From assembly GCF_000013605.1 (NCBI RefSeq), contig NC_007908.1:3534001-3598000 (forward strand): a stretch of 64,000 nt of DNA, given 5' to 3'. This document shows positions 44,039 to 53,790 of the stretch, one piece after another. The notes beneath the pieces were generated by a model. That model searched no databases, had not been told where the DNA came from, and was given only the letters and a program-made list of their open reading frames with translations. Every line of letters starts with the position of its first letter. Within the stretch, counting starts at the first letter, position 1. Position numbers and translations under genes: made by a program. Origin of the DNA: Rhodoferax ferrireducens T118. GTDB lineage: Bacteria; Pseudomonadota; Gammaproteobacteria; Burkholderiales; Burkholderiaceae_C.

Positions 44039-45241
44039 TCAACGCTTGCGCTTCACAATCAGGTTGCGGGTCCGGTCCTGCGGATAGGCGAAGGTCACAG
44101 CGCCGTTTTTCACCATGCCCATCACCAGCATATTGATACTGATGGCGTCCTTGTCATCCTTGCTGAACGGATGCTCGTGGGTGGCGGCAACACCGTAGTA
44201 GATGCGCGGCATGGTCTCCAGCGCGGCTTTGACCGAGGGGCCCGAGAGGTCGCCATTGCGGATCGCCAAAATAGCGTAGGTGAGCAGATAGACCGAGTCA
44301 TAGGCTTGCACCGCCGCCATCGGCACCGTGATCTTGGTCGTCTTGTATTTACGCGCGTAAGCGCTGAGAAACGCACTGCGCCGCTCGTTGCTCGGCTCGG
44401 CAATAAAGGTCTGCGCCATCAGCGCCCCTTCGGCGGCTTCCCTTGCGCCGTCGATGAAAAATGGAAACGACAAGGGCCAGGCCCCGACTTGGGGCACCTT
44501 CCAGCCCAGGGCTTGGCGCCCGCGGGCAATCACGGCATTCTCTTGCCCGACCGTGTAGCTGAAAATCACATCGGCACCGGCCGCCTGCGCCGCCTTGAGT
44601 TCGGTTTGCAGGTCTTTCACGCCGAGCTCAAACCGGGCCACATGCACCGGCTTGAGATTCTTGGCCGCCAGCGCCTTCAGCACGTCCTGCAAGCCCGCCT
44701 CGCCATAGCCGGTGTTGTCGGCAAACACCGCCACCCGGGTCCAGCCACGTGCGACGATATCGTCGACCACGAACGGTGCCTGAATGGCGTCGCGCGCCGA
44801 CGTCCTGAAAACATAGCTGTCGGGTGCCGGATATGTGGTGGTGATGGGGGTCCCGGTGGCGCAGGGCACGATCAAGGGTATCTTGGCGCTCTGGAACACC
44901 TCCAGCGACTTCAGGGCCACGCCCGTATTGCAAAAGCCGATGGTGGCGATCAACTGATCCTTAAGGAACTCTCTGGATCGCTGCAAGCCGACATCTGGCG
45001 TGCCGGCGTCATCCTTGATCACCAGCTCCAGCGGCCGCCCCAGGTAACCACCGGCGGCATTGATTTCATCCAATGCCAGCTTGGCGCCATTCATCATGGG
45101 CACGCCAAAATCCGCCGAAGGCCCGGTGAGCGGGCCAATCAAGCCGATGCGCAGGGGATTGGCCGGCTGGGCCAGCGCGCTGCCCAGAGCGCCAGACAAG
45201 ACCATGAGGCCCATCCATTTTTTGTGCCATTGCTTGTTCAT
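44039..45241 (-). CDS. branched-chain amino acid-type ABC receptor (LivJ-like)
   Basis: 400-residue periplasmic binding protein, type I fold. Signal peptide ends near ALAQP; then RIGLIGPLTGPSADFG, GAKLALDEINAAGGYLGRPL, AVFADNTGYGEAGL and VQAYDSVYLL. It has no permease or ATPase genes beside it, so it is an orphan receptor or works with a distant transporter. I start at ATG 45241, where the signal peptide begins; a further 11 codons upstream are open. Confidence 0.88.
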   Translation of the reverse strand: MNKQWHKKWMGLMVLSGALGSALAQPANPLRIGLIGPLTGPSADFGVPMMNGAKLALDEINAAGGYLGRPLELVIKDDAGTPDVGLQRSREFLKDQLIATIGFCNTGVALKSLEVFQSAKIPLIVPCATGTPITTTYPAPDSYVFRTSARDAIQAPFVVDDIVARGWTRVAVFADNTGYGEAGLQDVLKALAAKNLKPVHVARFELGVKDLQTELKAAQAAGADVIFSYTVGQENAVIARGRQALGWKVPQVGAWPLSFPFFIDGAREAAEGALMAQTFIAEPSNERRSAFLSAYARKYKTTKITVPMAAVQAYDSVYLLTYAILAIRNGDLSGPSVKAALETMPRIYYGVAATHEHPFSKDDKDAISINMLVMGMVKNGAVTFAYPQDRTRNLIVKRKR

Positions 45242-45349
45242 TGTGCTGACGCTCCAAGTTTGAGCTTTCAGCATACGCGACGGTGCAACGTCCGGCGCCC
45301 CATGAAAACCCTTGGAAGGCTTTCGCTTTTCTGACGCAAGCCCCAGGGC

Positions 45350-46135
45350 CTAGAACGCTTCCAGCAGTCGTCCCTGAACCAGCCTGATCCGGCGCGAGCA
45401 CCGCTCCGCCAATGATTCATCGTGGGTCACCATCACAAAGGCGGTGCCTTGCACACGGGCCAGCTCCAGCATCAACTCAAACACCCCGTTGGCGGTGCTG
45501 CGGTCCAGGTTGCCGGTGGGCTCGTCGGCCAGCACGCAGGCTGGGCGGGTCACCAGGGCTCGCGCAATCGCCACACGCTGGCGCTCGCCGCCCGAGAGCT
45601 CTGACGGTCGATGCGCCAAGCGCTCCTGCAAGCCGACTTTTGCTAGCATTTCAGTAGCTGTATGGGTAGATTCTGCGGGGGCTAGACGCCGAATCCATAA
45701 AGGCATGGCGACGTTGTCCAAGGCGCTGAATTCGGGCAGCAGGTGGTGAAACTGATAAACAAAGCCGAGGTACTGGTTGCGCAAGCGACCCTGCGCGGCA
45801 GCGCTCTGGTGCGCCAGGTCCTGCCCGTGCAAGAACACCGAACCACTGGTGGGGGCATCGAGCCCGCCCATCAAGTGCAGCAGCGTGCTTTTGCCAGAAC
45901 CAGAGGCGCCCACGATGGCCAGCGTTTCACCAGCCCGCACGTCCAGGTCCACGCCCTGCAGCACCGTCACATCGAGCCGGCCTTCGGTAAAACGCTTGGT
46001 GATGGCGCGGGCGCTCAAAACAATATCGCCCATAGGAATATCGCCATCGGTGCCGGGCCGCCCCAAACCGATGGCAGCCCCCTCGGGGGGCAGCGCAGCA
46101 CGCGAAGCGGCAAGCGTGGGGGTCATGTTATTCAT
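45350..46135 (-). CDS. lolD: LolD, lipoprotein-release ATPase
   Basis: 261-residue ATPase of the LolCDE complex, which moves outer-membrane lipoproteins from the inner membrane to LolA. Walker [24 protein letters not shown], signature LSGGERQR, Walker [10 protein letters not shown], switch VTHD. GGAGG lies about nine bases before ATG 46135, which overlaps the lolC stop. About 33 N-terminal residues ([20 protein letters not shown]) are not part of the LolD fold and come from a dispersed repeat; Met 46033 would give a standard length. Repeat copy E lies further in. Confidence 0.92.
   Translation of the reverse strand: MNNMTPTLAASRAALPPEGAAIGLGRPGTDGDIPMGDIVLSARAITKRFTEGRLDVTVLQGVDLDVRAGETLAIVGASGSGKSTLLHLMGGLDAPTSGSVFLHGQDLAHQSAAAQGRLRNQYLGFVYQFHHLLPEFSALDNVAMPLWIRRLAPAESTHTATEMLAKVGLQERLAHRPSELSGGERQRVAIARALVTRPACVLADEPTGNLDRSTANGVFELMLELARVQGTAFVMVTHDESLAERCSRRIRLVQGRLLEAF
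45640..45685 (+). repeat. dispersed repeat, copy E (inside lolD)
   Basis: Plus strand TTTGCTAGCATTTCAGTAGC then TGTATGGGTAGATTCTGCGG and GGGCTAGA. Antisense to lolD, in a surface segment encoding [13 protein letters not shown]. Confidence 0.65.
46029..46130 (-). repeat. GC-rich repeat at lolC-lolD junction
   Basis: On the plus strand it reads GCCGGGCCGCCCCAAACCGA ... GGCAGCCCCCTCGGGGGGCA then GCACGCGAAGCGGCAAGCG. The palindromic CCCCCTCGGGGGG centre and the flanks match a repeat type I recognise from Comamonadaceae genomes. Here it has been read into the LolD N-terminus. It is the only copy I see in this window. Confidence 0.55.
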
Positions 46136-47384
46136 AACGCAGTGCCTCCGCCGGGTTCACCCGGCTGGCGCGCCAGCTCGGGTAGAGGGTGGCCAGAAAA
46201 GCCAGCACCAGGGAAATGACGGCAATCGGCACGATGTCCGCCTGCTGCGGATCGCTCGGCATGCGGCTGATCAAATAGATGTCTTTGGGCAAAAAACTGG
46301 CCTGGAACAGCCGCTCCAACGCGGGCACGATCACATCGATATTGAAGGCCACGCCCAGGCCCAGGGCCAGGCCGGCGAAGGTGCCAATCACGCCCACCAT
46401 CGCGCCCTGCACCACAAAAATCCCCATGATGCTCTGCGGGCTGGCGCCCAGCGTGCGCAGGATGGCAATGTCGGCGCGCTTGTCGGTGACCGTCATCACC
46501 AGCGTACTGACCAGGTTGAAAGCGGCCACCGCCACGATCAGCGTGAGGATGATGAACATCATGCGTTTTTCCATCTGCACGGCGGCAAACCAGGTGCGGT
46601 TCTGGCGCGTCCAGTCGCGGATCAACAGCTCGCCCGTCAAGGTCTTGGCCAGGTCAGCCGCCACCTCGCGCGCCTGGTGCAAATCGCGCAGCTTGACCCG
46701 CACGCCGGTGGGGCCCTCCAAGCGGAAGATGCGCGCCGCATCTTCAATGTGCATCAGCACCAGCGCGGAGTCGTATTCAAAATGTCCGGAGTCAAAGGTG
46801 CCCACCACCGTCATCTGCTTGAGGCGCGGCACGATACCGGCGGGGGTCACCTGGCCACTGGGCGCCACCAAAGTCACCTTGTCGCCCTGACGCACACCCA
46901 AAGATCGCGCCAGCTCGCCGCCCAGCACAACACCAAACTCGCCGGGGATCAGGCGGCTCAGGCCGGTATTTTTGAGATCAATGGCAAGGTCCGTCACCTC
47001 GGGCTCGCGGGCTGGGTCAATGCCCCGCACCATCGTGCCTTTCATGTCCTCGCCCCTCGCCAGCAGGGCTTGAGTAGCTATAAAAGGTGCAGCACCAACC
47101 ACCTGGGGATGGGCCCGCACCTGGCTGAGTGTGAGTGCCGCGTCGGGCAGGGCCGCACCGTTGGGGGCAAAAATCTCAATGTGCGAGACCACACTCAGCA
47201 TACGGTCGCGCACCTCTTTCTGAAAGCCGTTCATGACGCTCAACACGATGATCAGTGCCGCCACACCAAGCGCAATGCCCAGCATCGACACACCCGAGAT
47301 GAAAGAAATAAAGCCGTTGCGCCGGGTCGCGCGGCCAGCGCGCGTGTAGCGCCAGCCAAGAATGAGTTCATAAGGGAGTTGCAT
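46128..47384 (-). CDS. lolC: LolC/E, lipoprotein-release permease
   Basis: 418-residue inner-membrane permease. An N-terminal helix follows [21 protein letters not shown]; there is a large periplasmic domain, then three C-terminal helices with [36 protein letters not shown] and [17 protein letters not shown]. Single LolC/E proteins (LolF type) serve both roles in many betaproteobacteria, and no second permease is here. The start at 47384 is placed by the conserved [15 protein letters not shown]. Repeat copy H encodes FIATQALL. Confidence 0.92.
   Translation of the reverse strand: MQLPYELILGWRYTRAGRATRRNGFISFISGVSMLGIALGVAALIIVLSVMNGFQKEVRDRMLSVVSHIEIFAPNGAALPDAALTLSQVRAHPQVVGAAPFIATQALLARGEDMKGTMVRGIDPAREPEVTDLAIDLKNTGLSRLIPGEFGVVLGGELARSLGVRQGDKVTLVAPSGQVTPAGIVPRLKQMTVVGTFDSGHFEYDSALVLMHIEDAARIFRLEGPTGVRVKLRDLHQAREVAADLAKTLTGELLIRDWTRQNRTWFAAVQMEKRMMFIILTLIVAVAAFNLVSTLVMTVTDKRADIAILRTLGASPQSIMGIFVVQGAMVGVIGTFAGLALGLGVAFNIDVIVPALERLFQASFLPKDIYLISRMPSDPQQADIVPIAVISLVLAFLATLYPSWRASRVNPAEALRYE
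47050..47087 (-). repeat. dispersed repeat, copy H (inside lolC)
   Basis: Minus strand has CACCTTTTATAGCTACTCAA then GCCCTGCTGGCGAGGGGCGA. The left half matches copies B and F closely; the right end has drifted. Read in frame in lolC. Confidence 0.5.
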
Positions 47385-47458
47385 GGACCGCCAAAGTTGA
47401 AAACAGGGGCCATTGTGGCATTGACACCCCGCCACGCCATTTCCCGGACAATCAAGCC

Positions 47459-48406
47459 ATGCACCTCCTGATTCCATTCGCGTTTTGCAGCTCTGAAGGC
47501 TGCCGCCAGGCCCTGACCCCACTCAAACTGCCGAACCTTGAAAAACTGCTGCGCCGCCTGACACCGCAGCCGATGGACAGCGGCGACGAGTCCAGCCTCT
47601 CGCCACCGCACGAACGCGCTTTGGCGCGCGCCCTGAACCTGCCGGTCGCGGATGGCTTGATTCCCTGGGCGGCGCTGCAGGCACAAACCACCCTGGCCAC
47701 ACCCGGGGCCGGCAGTGCCTGGGCTTTCATCACCCCTTGCCATTGGCGAACCGGATCCAAGCATGTCGCCATGGGCGGCGTGCCGCTGCCCGACTTTGCG
47801 GCGCAGGAGTCCCAAGCCCTGCTGGCGGCGATGCAGCCCTATTTCTCGGAAGACGGCATCAGCCTGCACTACGAAAAGCCTGAGCGTTGGCTGGCCCGCG
47901 GCGCTGTGTTCAATGACCTGGCCACGGCCTCGCTGGACCGTGTGATCGGGCGCGACGTGGCGCACTGGCTGCCCGCCGCAAGCAGCGCGATCCCCTTGCA
48001 GCGCCTGCAAAGCGAAATGCAGATGCTGCTCTACCACCACCCGGTCAACGACGACCGCTCGGCGCGCGGCGTGCCCATCGTCAACTCGTTCTGGATCAGC
48101 GGCACCGGCGCTTTACCGGAAATGCCACACCAGGCTGGCACTGCACCGAAGCCCGTGCTCGTGACCAGCTTGCGCGAAGCTGCGTTAGGTGACAACTGGC
48201 CCGCTTGGGCGCAGGCCTGGCAAGCACTGGATGCGACCGAGTGCGCGGCGCTGTTGGCCACGCTGAATCAAGGCGGCAGCGCTGAGCTGACCCTCTGCGG
48301 CGAACGCAGTGCCCAGACCTTCGTGGCCAGGCCACCCTCGATCCTGAAAAATTTTTTGGGCCTTTTCGACTCCCAGCCCCCGTCCCTATTGCTTGAGAAG
48401 CTATGA
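47459..48406 (+). CDS. conserved protein of unknown function upstream of recJ
   Basis: 315 residues, soluble. It begins MHLLIPFAFCSSEGC and contains WAFITPCHWRTGSKHV, LYHHPVNDDRSARG and VPIVNSFWISGTG. I recall proteins of this type next to recJ in Comamonadaceae, often labelled phosphoglycerate-mutase-like, but I cannot see a mutase active site. The last codons and the stop fall in repeat copy F, and the stop overlaps the recJ start (ATGA). Confidence 0.75.
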   Translation: MHLLIPFAFCSSEGCRQALTPLKLPNLEKLLRRLTPQPMDSGDESSLSPPHERALARALNLPVADGLIPWAALQAQTTLATPGAGSAWAFITPCHWRTGSKHVAMGGVPLPDFAAQESQALLAAMQPYFSEDGISLHYEKPERWLARGAVFNDLATASLDRVIGRDVAHWLPAASSAIPLQRLQSEMQMLLYHHPVNDDRSARGVPIVNSFWISGTGALPEMPHQAGTAPKPVLVTSLREAALGDNWPAWAQAWQALDATECAALLATLNQGGSAELTLCGERSAQTFVARPPSILKNFLGLFDSQPPSLLLEKL

Positions 48407-48412
48407 AAATAT
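48371..48412 (-). repeat. dispersed repeat, copy F (spanning recJ start)
   Basis: Minus strand reads ATATTTTCATAGCTTCTCAA then GCAATAGGGACGGGGGCTGG. The ATGA that ends the upstream gene and starts recJ lies within it. Confidence 0.75.
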
Positions 48413-50133
48413 TAGTGCGTGAGATTCCGCCCCGTTCTGCCTGGGCGCTGGAACAAGCCGGCATCCACCCGCTGCTGGCCCAACTTTATGCAGCACGCGG
48501 CGTACAAAGCGTGCAGGAGCTCGACGACGGCCTGACGCGCCTGATTGCGCCCACTGAGATGCTGGGCTTGAGCGCGGCGGCCACGCTGCTGGCCGACGCG
48601 ATTGCGGCGGACCAGACACTCTGCATCGTGGCCGACTACGACTGCGACGGCGCCACCGCCTGCGCGGTGGGCATTCGCGGCTTGCGCCTGCTGGGGGCGA
48701 AACACGTCAGCTACATCGTCCCCGACCGCGTGGTCGATGGCTACGGCCTGACCTCACCAATTTCAGAGCGCGTCAAGGCCAGCGGCGCTGACGTGCTGAT
48801 CACGGTGGACAACGGCATCGCCAGTTTTGAGGGCGTCGCCACCGCACGGGCCTTGGGCTTGCAGGTGCTGGTAACGGATCACCACTTGCCCGCCAGCCGG
48901 GACGGCCAGATCGTGCTGCCCGAAGCGGACGTGATCGTGAATCCGAACCAGCCCGGCTGCACCTTTGCCAGCAAGTCGATCGCCGGTGTGGGCGTGATGT
49001 TTTACGTGTTGCTGGCACTGCGCGCCGAGCTGCGCCAGCGTGGCGTGTTCCATGCGGCCACGCAACCGAAGCTCGATGCCTTGCTGCCGCTGGTGGCGCT
49101 GGGCACGGTGGCCGACGTGGTCAAGCTCGACGCGAACAACCGCCGCCTCGTGGCCCAAGGCTTAAAACGGGTTCGCGCCCTGATGCTTCCTACCGGTTTA
49201 GCTAGTCTTTTTGTAGCAGCTGGGCGCGACGCCCAGGTCGCCACCACGTTTGACTTTGGCTTTGCCTTGGGGCCGCGCATCAACGCCGCCGGGCGTTTGT
49301 CCGACATGACCCTGGGCATTGAATGCCTGCTGACTGACGATGCAGCGCGTGGCCTGGAGCTGGCGAAAGCACTCGACGGCATCAACCGCGAGCGGCGCGA
49401 GATTGAAGGCAGCATGCGCGAACAGGCTTTGGCCGTGGCCGAATCCTTGTTTGACGACAACGAGGAGGCGCCGCCAGCCATCTGCGTGTTCGACCCCGAC
49501 TTTCACGAGGGTGTGGTCGGCATCGTGGCCTCGCGCATCAAGGACAAGCTGCACCGGCCGACCTTTGTTTTTGCGCAAAGCAAAGCGCCGGGGCGCGAGC
49601 ATGAGCTCAAGGGCTCGGGCCGGTCCATCCCCGGCTTTCACCTGCGTGACGCACTCGACCTGGTGGCCAAACGCCACCCCGGCGTGCTGCTGCGTTTTGG
49701 CGGCCACGCCATGGCGGCCGGTTGCACCATTGCCGTGGAGGACTTCGATGCCTTCGAGCAGAGCCTGAGCCAGGTCGCGCGGGAATGGCTCGATGCCGCC
49801 ACGTTGATGCGCCGCCTCGATACCGACGGCCCCTTGAAACCCGAGTACCGCCGGGTCGAACTGGTGGACGCGCTGCACAAGGAAGTCTGGGGTCAGGGTT
49901 TTGCGCCGCCCACCTTCAGCGAAGAAGTCGAAGTGCTGTCGCAGCGTCTGGTGGGTGAAAAACACCTGGCACTCAAGCTCAAGCACCAGGGCCAGCCGGT
50001 GGACGGCATCTGGTTTGGCCACACCGAGCCGTTGCCCGCGCGCGTCAAACTCGCGTTCCGGCTGGATGCCGATGCCTGGAACGGCGTTCGCCGGGTGCGG
50101 TTTTTGGTGGAGGCGGCTCAGGCGGAGCTTTGA
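48403..50133 (+). CDS. recJ: RecJ, single-strand 5'-3' exonuclease
   Basis: 576 residues, DHH-family nuclease used in recombination and mismatch repair. Motifs are VADYDCDGATACAVG, TVDNGI, VTDHHLPA, GVGVMFYVL, LGTVADVVKLDANN and GPRINAAGR, then the DHHA1 region (GSGRSIPGFHLRDAL, RFGGHAMAAGC) and an OB-type end. ATG 48403 overlaps the previous stop. A diverged repeat-like stretch encodes GLASLFVAAG near residue 266. The 3' end overlaps the convergent gene by 16 bases. Confidence 0.96.
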   Translation: MKILVREIPPRSAWALEQAGIHPLLAQLYAARGVQSVQELDDGLTRLIAPTEMLGLSAAATLLADAIAADQTLCIVADYDCDGATACAVGIRGLRLLGAKHVSYIVPDRVVDGYGLTSPISERVKASGADVLITVDNGIASFEGVATARALGLQVLVTDHHLPASRDGQIVLPEADVIVNPNQPGCTFASKSIAGVGVMFYVLLALRAELRQRGVFHAATQPKLDALLPLVALGTVADVVKLDANNRRLVAQGLKRVRALMLPTGLASLFVAAGRDAQVATTFDFGFALGPRINAAGRLSDMTLGIECLLTDDAARGLELAKALDGINRERREIEGSMREQALAVAESLFDDNEEAPPAICVFDPDFHEGVVGIVASRIKDKLHRPTFVFAQSKAPGREHELKGSGRSIPGFHLRDALDLVAKRHPGVLLRFGGHAMAAGCTIAVEDFDAFEQSLSQVAREWLDAATLMRRLDTDGPLKPEYRRVELVDALHKEVWGQGFAPPTFSEEVEVLSQRLVGEKHLALKLKHQGQPVDGIWFGHTEPLPARVKLAFRLDADAWNGVRRVRFLVEAAQAEL

Positions 50134-52637
50134 GGGATATCCGTCAGGACTTCTTTGAGTGCTTCCGATACATCGGATGTTGTCAGCGTGTTCAGGTCCT
50201 TGCTCGCATGCTCCCCGGTGTGCAAAATCCGGTTGGCCTGCACCTCCACGCAGCGCTGAAAGACGTTGCGCGCAAAGCGGCCGTTGTCGGTCGTCTGGCC
50301 GCCATTGAACAGTGTCGTCAGGTTCTCTTGTAGAAAAGCGCGGGCGGCAGCGTCCAGCACGTATTCCGATTCGCGGCAGAAGGACTCGAATATGGCAAGA
50401 AGATCGTCAGGCCCGTAGTCGTCAAACTCAATGTAATGGTTAAAACGCGAACGCAGGCCCGGGTTGCTGTTGATGAAGTTGCGCATGGGTTCCGGGTAAC
50501 CGGCCACGATGACCACCAGTTGATCCCGGTAGTCCTCCATGGTTTTAAGCAGGGTGTCGATGACTTCCCGGCCGAAATCGTTGTTGTTGTCGCCTTGCGC
50601 CAGCGCATAGGCTTCGTCGATGAACAGGATGCCACCCAGGGCAGACTCCAGCACCTCCCGGGTTTTGATCGCTGACTGGCCGACATACCCCGCAACCAGC
50701 CCGGCGCGATCCACCTCGACAATGTGGTTGGACAAGGTGATGCCGAGGCTGAAGTAAATATCCGCAATGATGCGCGAGACCACCGTTTTGCCCGTTCCCG
50801 GATTGCCGGTAAACACCAGATGCTGTGAAAACCCGGCCGCCACCCTGCTGCCCGCTTCGGCGCGCGCGTGTTGTATGCGCACAAAGTCGGACAAACGCTG
50901 CACCTGCTTTTTGACCCGGCCCAGCCCGGCCAGGTCGTTCAGCCGCTTCAGGGCAGCCTCGTAATTGGCCGACAGCCCCTGCCCCTGGTCCGCCGGGAGA
51001 GCTTCCCCCAGCCCCTTTTCCACGTCCGCGGGCAGGATCGTCTGCAAGTCGGACTTCGACGCGTTTTCCAGCGCAAACACACGCTGCGCCTGCGCTTCGA
51101 TCACCCTCTCGAACAGGTTGCGCACGTAGCGTGCATTGCTGAAGCGCTGTCGCTGCACATGAATTTCACGGCTGAAGATCGTCTGCAGACCTGCATGAAT
51201 CGAATCGCTCAGCTCATAAGAGTGCGCGCTGCAAAACTTCAGGAAGATCTCCAGCAACTCAGCGGGGGTGTAGTCTGGAAATCGGATGTAGCGGTTGAAG
51301 CGCGAGGCCAGCCCCGGATTGGAATTGATGAAGTCGTCCATGTCGGCAACATAGCCGGCAACGATCACCACCAGTTCATCGCGATGGTCTTCCATCATCT
51401 TGAGCAGGGTTTCGACGGCTTCCCTGCCGAAGTCCTGTGCACCGGATCTGGCCAGGGCGTAGGCCTCGTCAATAAACAAAACGCCGCCCAGCGCGGACTC
51501 CACGATGGCCCGCGTCTTGAGCGCCGTCTGGCCAATATAGGGGGCCACCAGTCCGGCACGGTCAGTCTCGACGACCTTGTCAGTTTTCAGGATGCCCAGC
51601 CGCTGGTAGAGGCCGGCGATGATCCTGGCAATGGTTGTCTTGCCGGTGCCCGGATTGCCAATAAATACCAGATGGCGCGAAGGCGCGGTTGGCACGCGCA
51701 GGCCCTGCTGTGCGCGCAGCTTTTGTACCTGGATGTAGCTGGCCTGACGAAAGACCTCCTCCCGGACCACGTCAAGCCCGACGAAGCCGGCGAATGCCGT
51801 TTCGAGGTACTCGGTGATGGACTGATCATTGCGCAGAGAGTGTTTGAAAACGGTGTGCAGGTTTGCGCTTCGTTCCCGCAATTTCAACAAACGCTGTTTC
51901 GCCGTTTCAAATTCCTGCCGCGCGGCTACTTCGTACCAATGCCGCGCCTGCTCCAGGTCCTGGGCCACGCCCAGACCGTTCTCGTAGAGCCAGCCCAGGT
52001 TGCTGCAGGATTCGGCATGCGCTTGTTCTGCCGCAAGCCGGTTCCAGTAGACACTTTTTTCATAGTCCACCGGAACGCCGAGCCCGTGCTCATAGGCCAG
52101 TCCCAATGCACACTGGGCCTCGGGCATGCCCTGCTCTGCGGCCAATTGGTACCAGTGGACGGCCTGCGACTGGTCTGTGGGCACGCCTCGGCCGCTGGCC
52201 AGCGCAAAGGCCAGGTTGTACTGCGCGAAGACGTCGTTTTGATCGGCGGCTAAGCGGAACCAGCGCACCGCCTCCTTCTCGTCCGCAGGGACACCATGGC
52301 CGATCGCAAAGTGGTAACCCAACTGGCGCTGCGCGGGCGCGTCCGCCCCGTCGGCGGCAAGACGCAATCTGCGGATGCCTTCGGCGTCGTCCCTGGGAAC
52401 CCCTCTGCCGTGAAAGATGGCAAACGCAAGATTGCGCTGAGCCTCTGCATTGCCTTTGTCAGCAGCCAGGCGAAACCAATGGGCAGCTTCTTTCTCGTCC
52501 TTGTCAACGCCCGTCCCCTTGGCATAGCGCCGTCCGAGGTAGAGCTGTGCAACGATATCAGCCGGGCGAAAAATGTCGCCTTGCGCGAGCTTGCGTAGTT
52601 CCTGAACGGTGAGGGCCTCGTATCGCTTGGATGGCAT
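50118..52637 (-). CDS. Sel1-repeat protein with two CbbX-type AAA+ domains
   Basis: 839 residues. Six to seven Sel1/TPR-like repeats (about 28-250; each ends like AVRWFRLAADQ or GRGVP) are followed by two AAA+ domains of the CbbX/SpoVK type. Both have Walker A GNPGTGKT, Walker B FIDEAYALA, and arginine-finger regions NPGLASRFNR and NPGLRSRFNH, so both should hydrolyse ATP. EccA of type VII secretion also joins TPRs to a CbbX-type AAA domain, but no such system is here. Remodelling chaperone activity is likely; the target is unknown. The ATG at 52637 has no strong ribosome site. Confidence 0.88.
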   Translation of the reverse strand: MPSKRYEALTVQELRKLAQGDIFRPADIVAQLYLGRRYAKGTGVDKDEKEAAHWFRLAADKGNAEAQRNLAFAIFHGRGVPRDDAEGIRRLRLAADGADAPAQRQLGYHFAIGHGVPADEKEAVRWFRLAADQNDVFAQYNLAFALASGRGVPTDQSQAVHWYQLAAEQGMPEAQCALGLAYEHGLGVPVDYEKSVYWNRLAAEQAHAESCSNLGWLYENGLGVAQDLEQARHWYEVAARQEFETAKQRLLKLRERSANLHTVFKHSLRNDQSITEYLETAFAGFVGLDVVREEVFRQASYIQVQKLRAQQGLRVPTAPSRHLVFIGNPGTGKTTIARIIAGLYQRLGILKTDKVVETDRAGLVAPYIGQTALKTRAIVESALGGVLFIDEAYALARSGAQDFGREAVETLLKMMEDHRDELVVIVAGYVADMDDFINSNPGLASRFNRYIRFPDYTPAELLEIFLKFCSAHSYELSDSIHAGLQTIFSREIHVQRQRFSNARYVRNLFERVIEAQAQRVFALENASKSDLQTILPADVEKGLGEALPADQGQGLSANYEAALKRLNDLAGLGRVKKQVQRLSDFVRIQHARAEAGSRVAAGFSQHLVFTGNPGTGKTVVSRIIADIYFSLGITLSNHIVEVDRAGLVAGYVGQSAIKTREVLESALGGILFIDEAYALAQGDNNNDFGREVIDTLLKTMEDYRDQLVVIVAGYPEPMRNFINSNPGLRSRFNHYIEFDDYGPDDLLAIFESFCRESEYVLDAAARAFLQENLTTLFNGGQTTDNGRFARNVFQRCVEVQANRILHTGEHASKDLNTLTTSDVSEALKEVLTDIPQSSA

Positions 52638-52883
52638 GAATATTTGCGCTTAAAGCGGTCTAATCGAGCTTGTATTCCAAGTCTCGCGAAAGCTGGCCCC
52701 GTATTTCCTGAATTCGAGATAAGCCAAGCGGCCCCATAGTTTCCATATATCGCATGGTAACCGCCGCTGCACCCATTTGTTGACCAGTTCCATCTGGCTT
52801 GGCCCCACCGAGCCGCTACCCGCGTGCGGTTTTTGCTGGAGACTGCAAAGCTGAAATCGCCTACCTATGCGAAAATAGTTCTT

Positions 52884-53783
52884 GTGACATCTCCTTTCAA
52901 CGCCGACCTCCATTCCCACTCCACCGTCTCCGACGGCACGCTGACGCCTGAAGAACTGGCCGCACGCGCCAAAACCAACGGGGTTGCGTTGTGGGCGCTC
53001 ACGGACCATGATGAAATTGGCGGTCAGGCGCGCGCCGCCGCGGCGGCCAGGGCACTGGGCATGGACTACCTCACCGGGGTTGAGATTTCAGTGAGTTTTC
53101 TGCACCAGACCGTCCACATCGTGGGCTTGGGTTTTGACGCCGACAACGCGGCTCTTGTCAGCGGCCTGCGGCAAACCCGGGGCGGACGTGAACAGCGCGC
53201 CCGGGAAATGGCGGATAGCCTGGCCAAAGTCGGCATTCAAGGCGCTTTTGAGGGTGCGCTCAAGTACGCGGGCAACCATGACCTGATCTCACGCACGCAC
53301 TTTGCCCGTTTTCTGGTGGAAGCCGGCGTTTGCCGCGACACGCACGAAGTGTTTCGCAAGTACCTGACCGAAGGCAAGCCCGGCTTTGTGGAACACCGCT
53401 GGGCCAAGCTGAAAGACGCCGTGGCCTGGATCACGCAGGCGGGTGGCCTGGCGGTGATTGCGCACCCGGCGCGCTACAAGTTTTCTGCCAATGAGGAATT
53501 TGCCCTGTTTACCGAATTCAAGGGTCACGGCGGACGCGCTGTCGAAGTGGTCACCGGCAGCCACACGCCGGCCGAATACATCAGCTACGCTGACACCGCG
53601 CGCGAGTTTGGCCTGGCAGCCTCGCGCGGCAGCGACTTTCACAGCCCCGACGAGAGCCACACCGAGATTGGCACGCTGCCGCCCTTGCCGGCTGGACTGA
53701 CGCCGGTCTGGGAATTGCTGGCCGACCGGATTCAGGTCACCGCTCGCTTGAGCCTGGGGGCTGCGGCCCTCGCAACTCATTAG
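52884..53783 (+). CDS. PHP-domain phosphoesterase (YciV/RNase AM-like)
   Basis: About 299 residues. Metal ligands of the PHP fold: DLHSHSTVSDG at the start, ALTDHDEIGG, VEIS, SRTHFARFL, VIAHPAR and SRGSDFHSP. Close relatives hydrolyse 3',5'-nucleoside bisphosphates (pAp) and trim RNA 5' ends. GTG 52884 starts at the usual family position; an in-frame GTG at 52824 is possible. Downstream genes are spaced closely on the same strand. Confidence 0.88.
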   Translation: MTSPFNADLHSHSTVSDGTLTPEELAARAKTNGVALWALTDHDEIGGQARAAAAARALGMDYLTGVEISVSFLHQTVHIVGLGFDADNAALVSGLRQTRGGREQRAREMADSLAKVGIQGAFEGALKYAGNHDLISRTHFARFLVEAGVCRDTHEVFRKYLTEGKPGFVEHRWAKLKDAVAWITQAGGLAVIAHPARYKFSANEEFALFTEFKGHGGRAVEVVTGSHTPAEYISYADTAREFGLAASRGSDFHSPDESHTEIGTLPPLPAGLTPVWELLADRIQVTARLSLGAAALATH

Positions 53784-53790
53784 CTCGCCG

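Noticed and set aside
49192..49225. Possible further copy of the dispersed repeat in recJ
   Set aside because: Only short pieces (TTAGCTAG, TTTTTGTAGC) match; too diverged to list as a feature.
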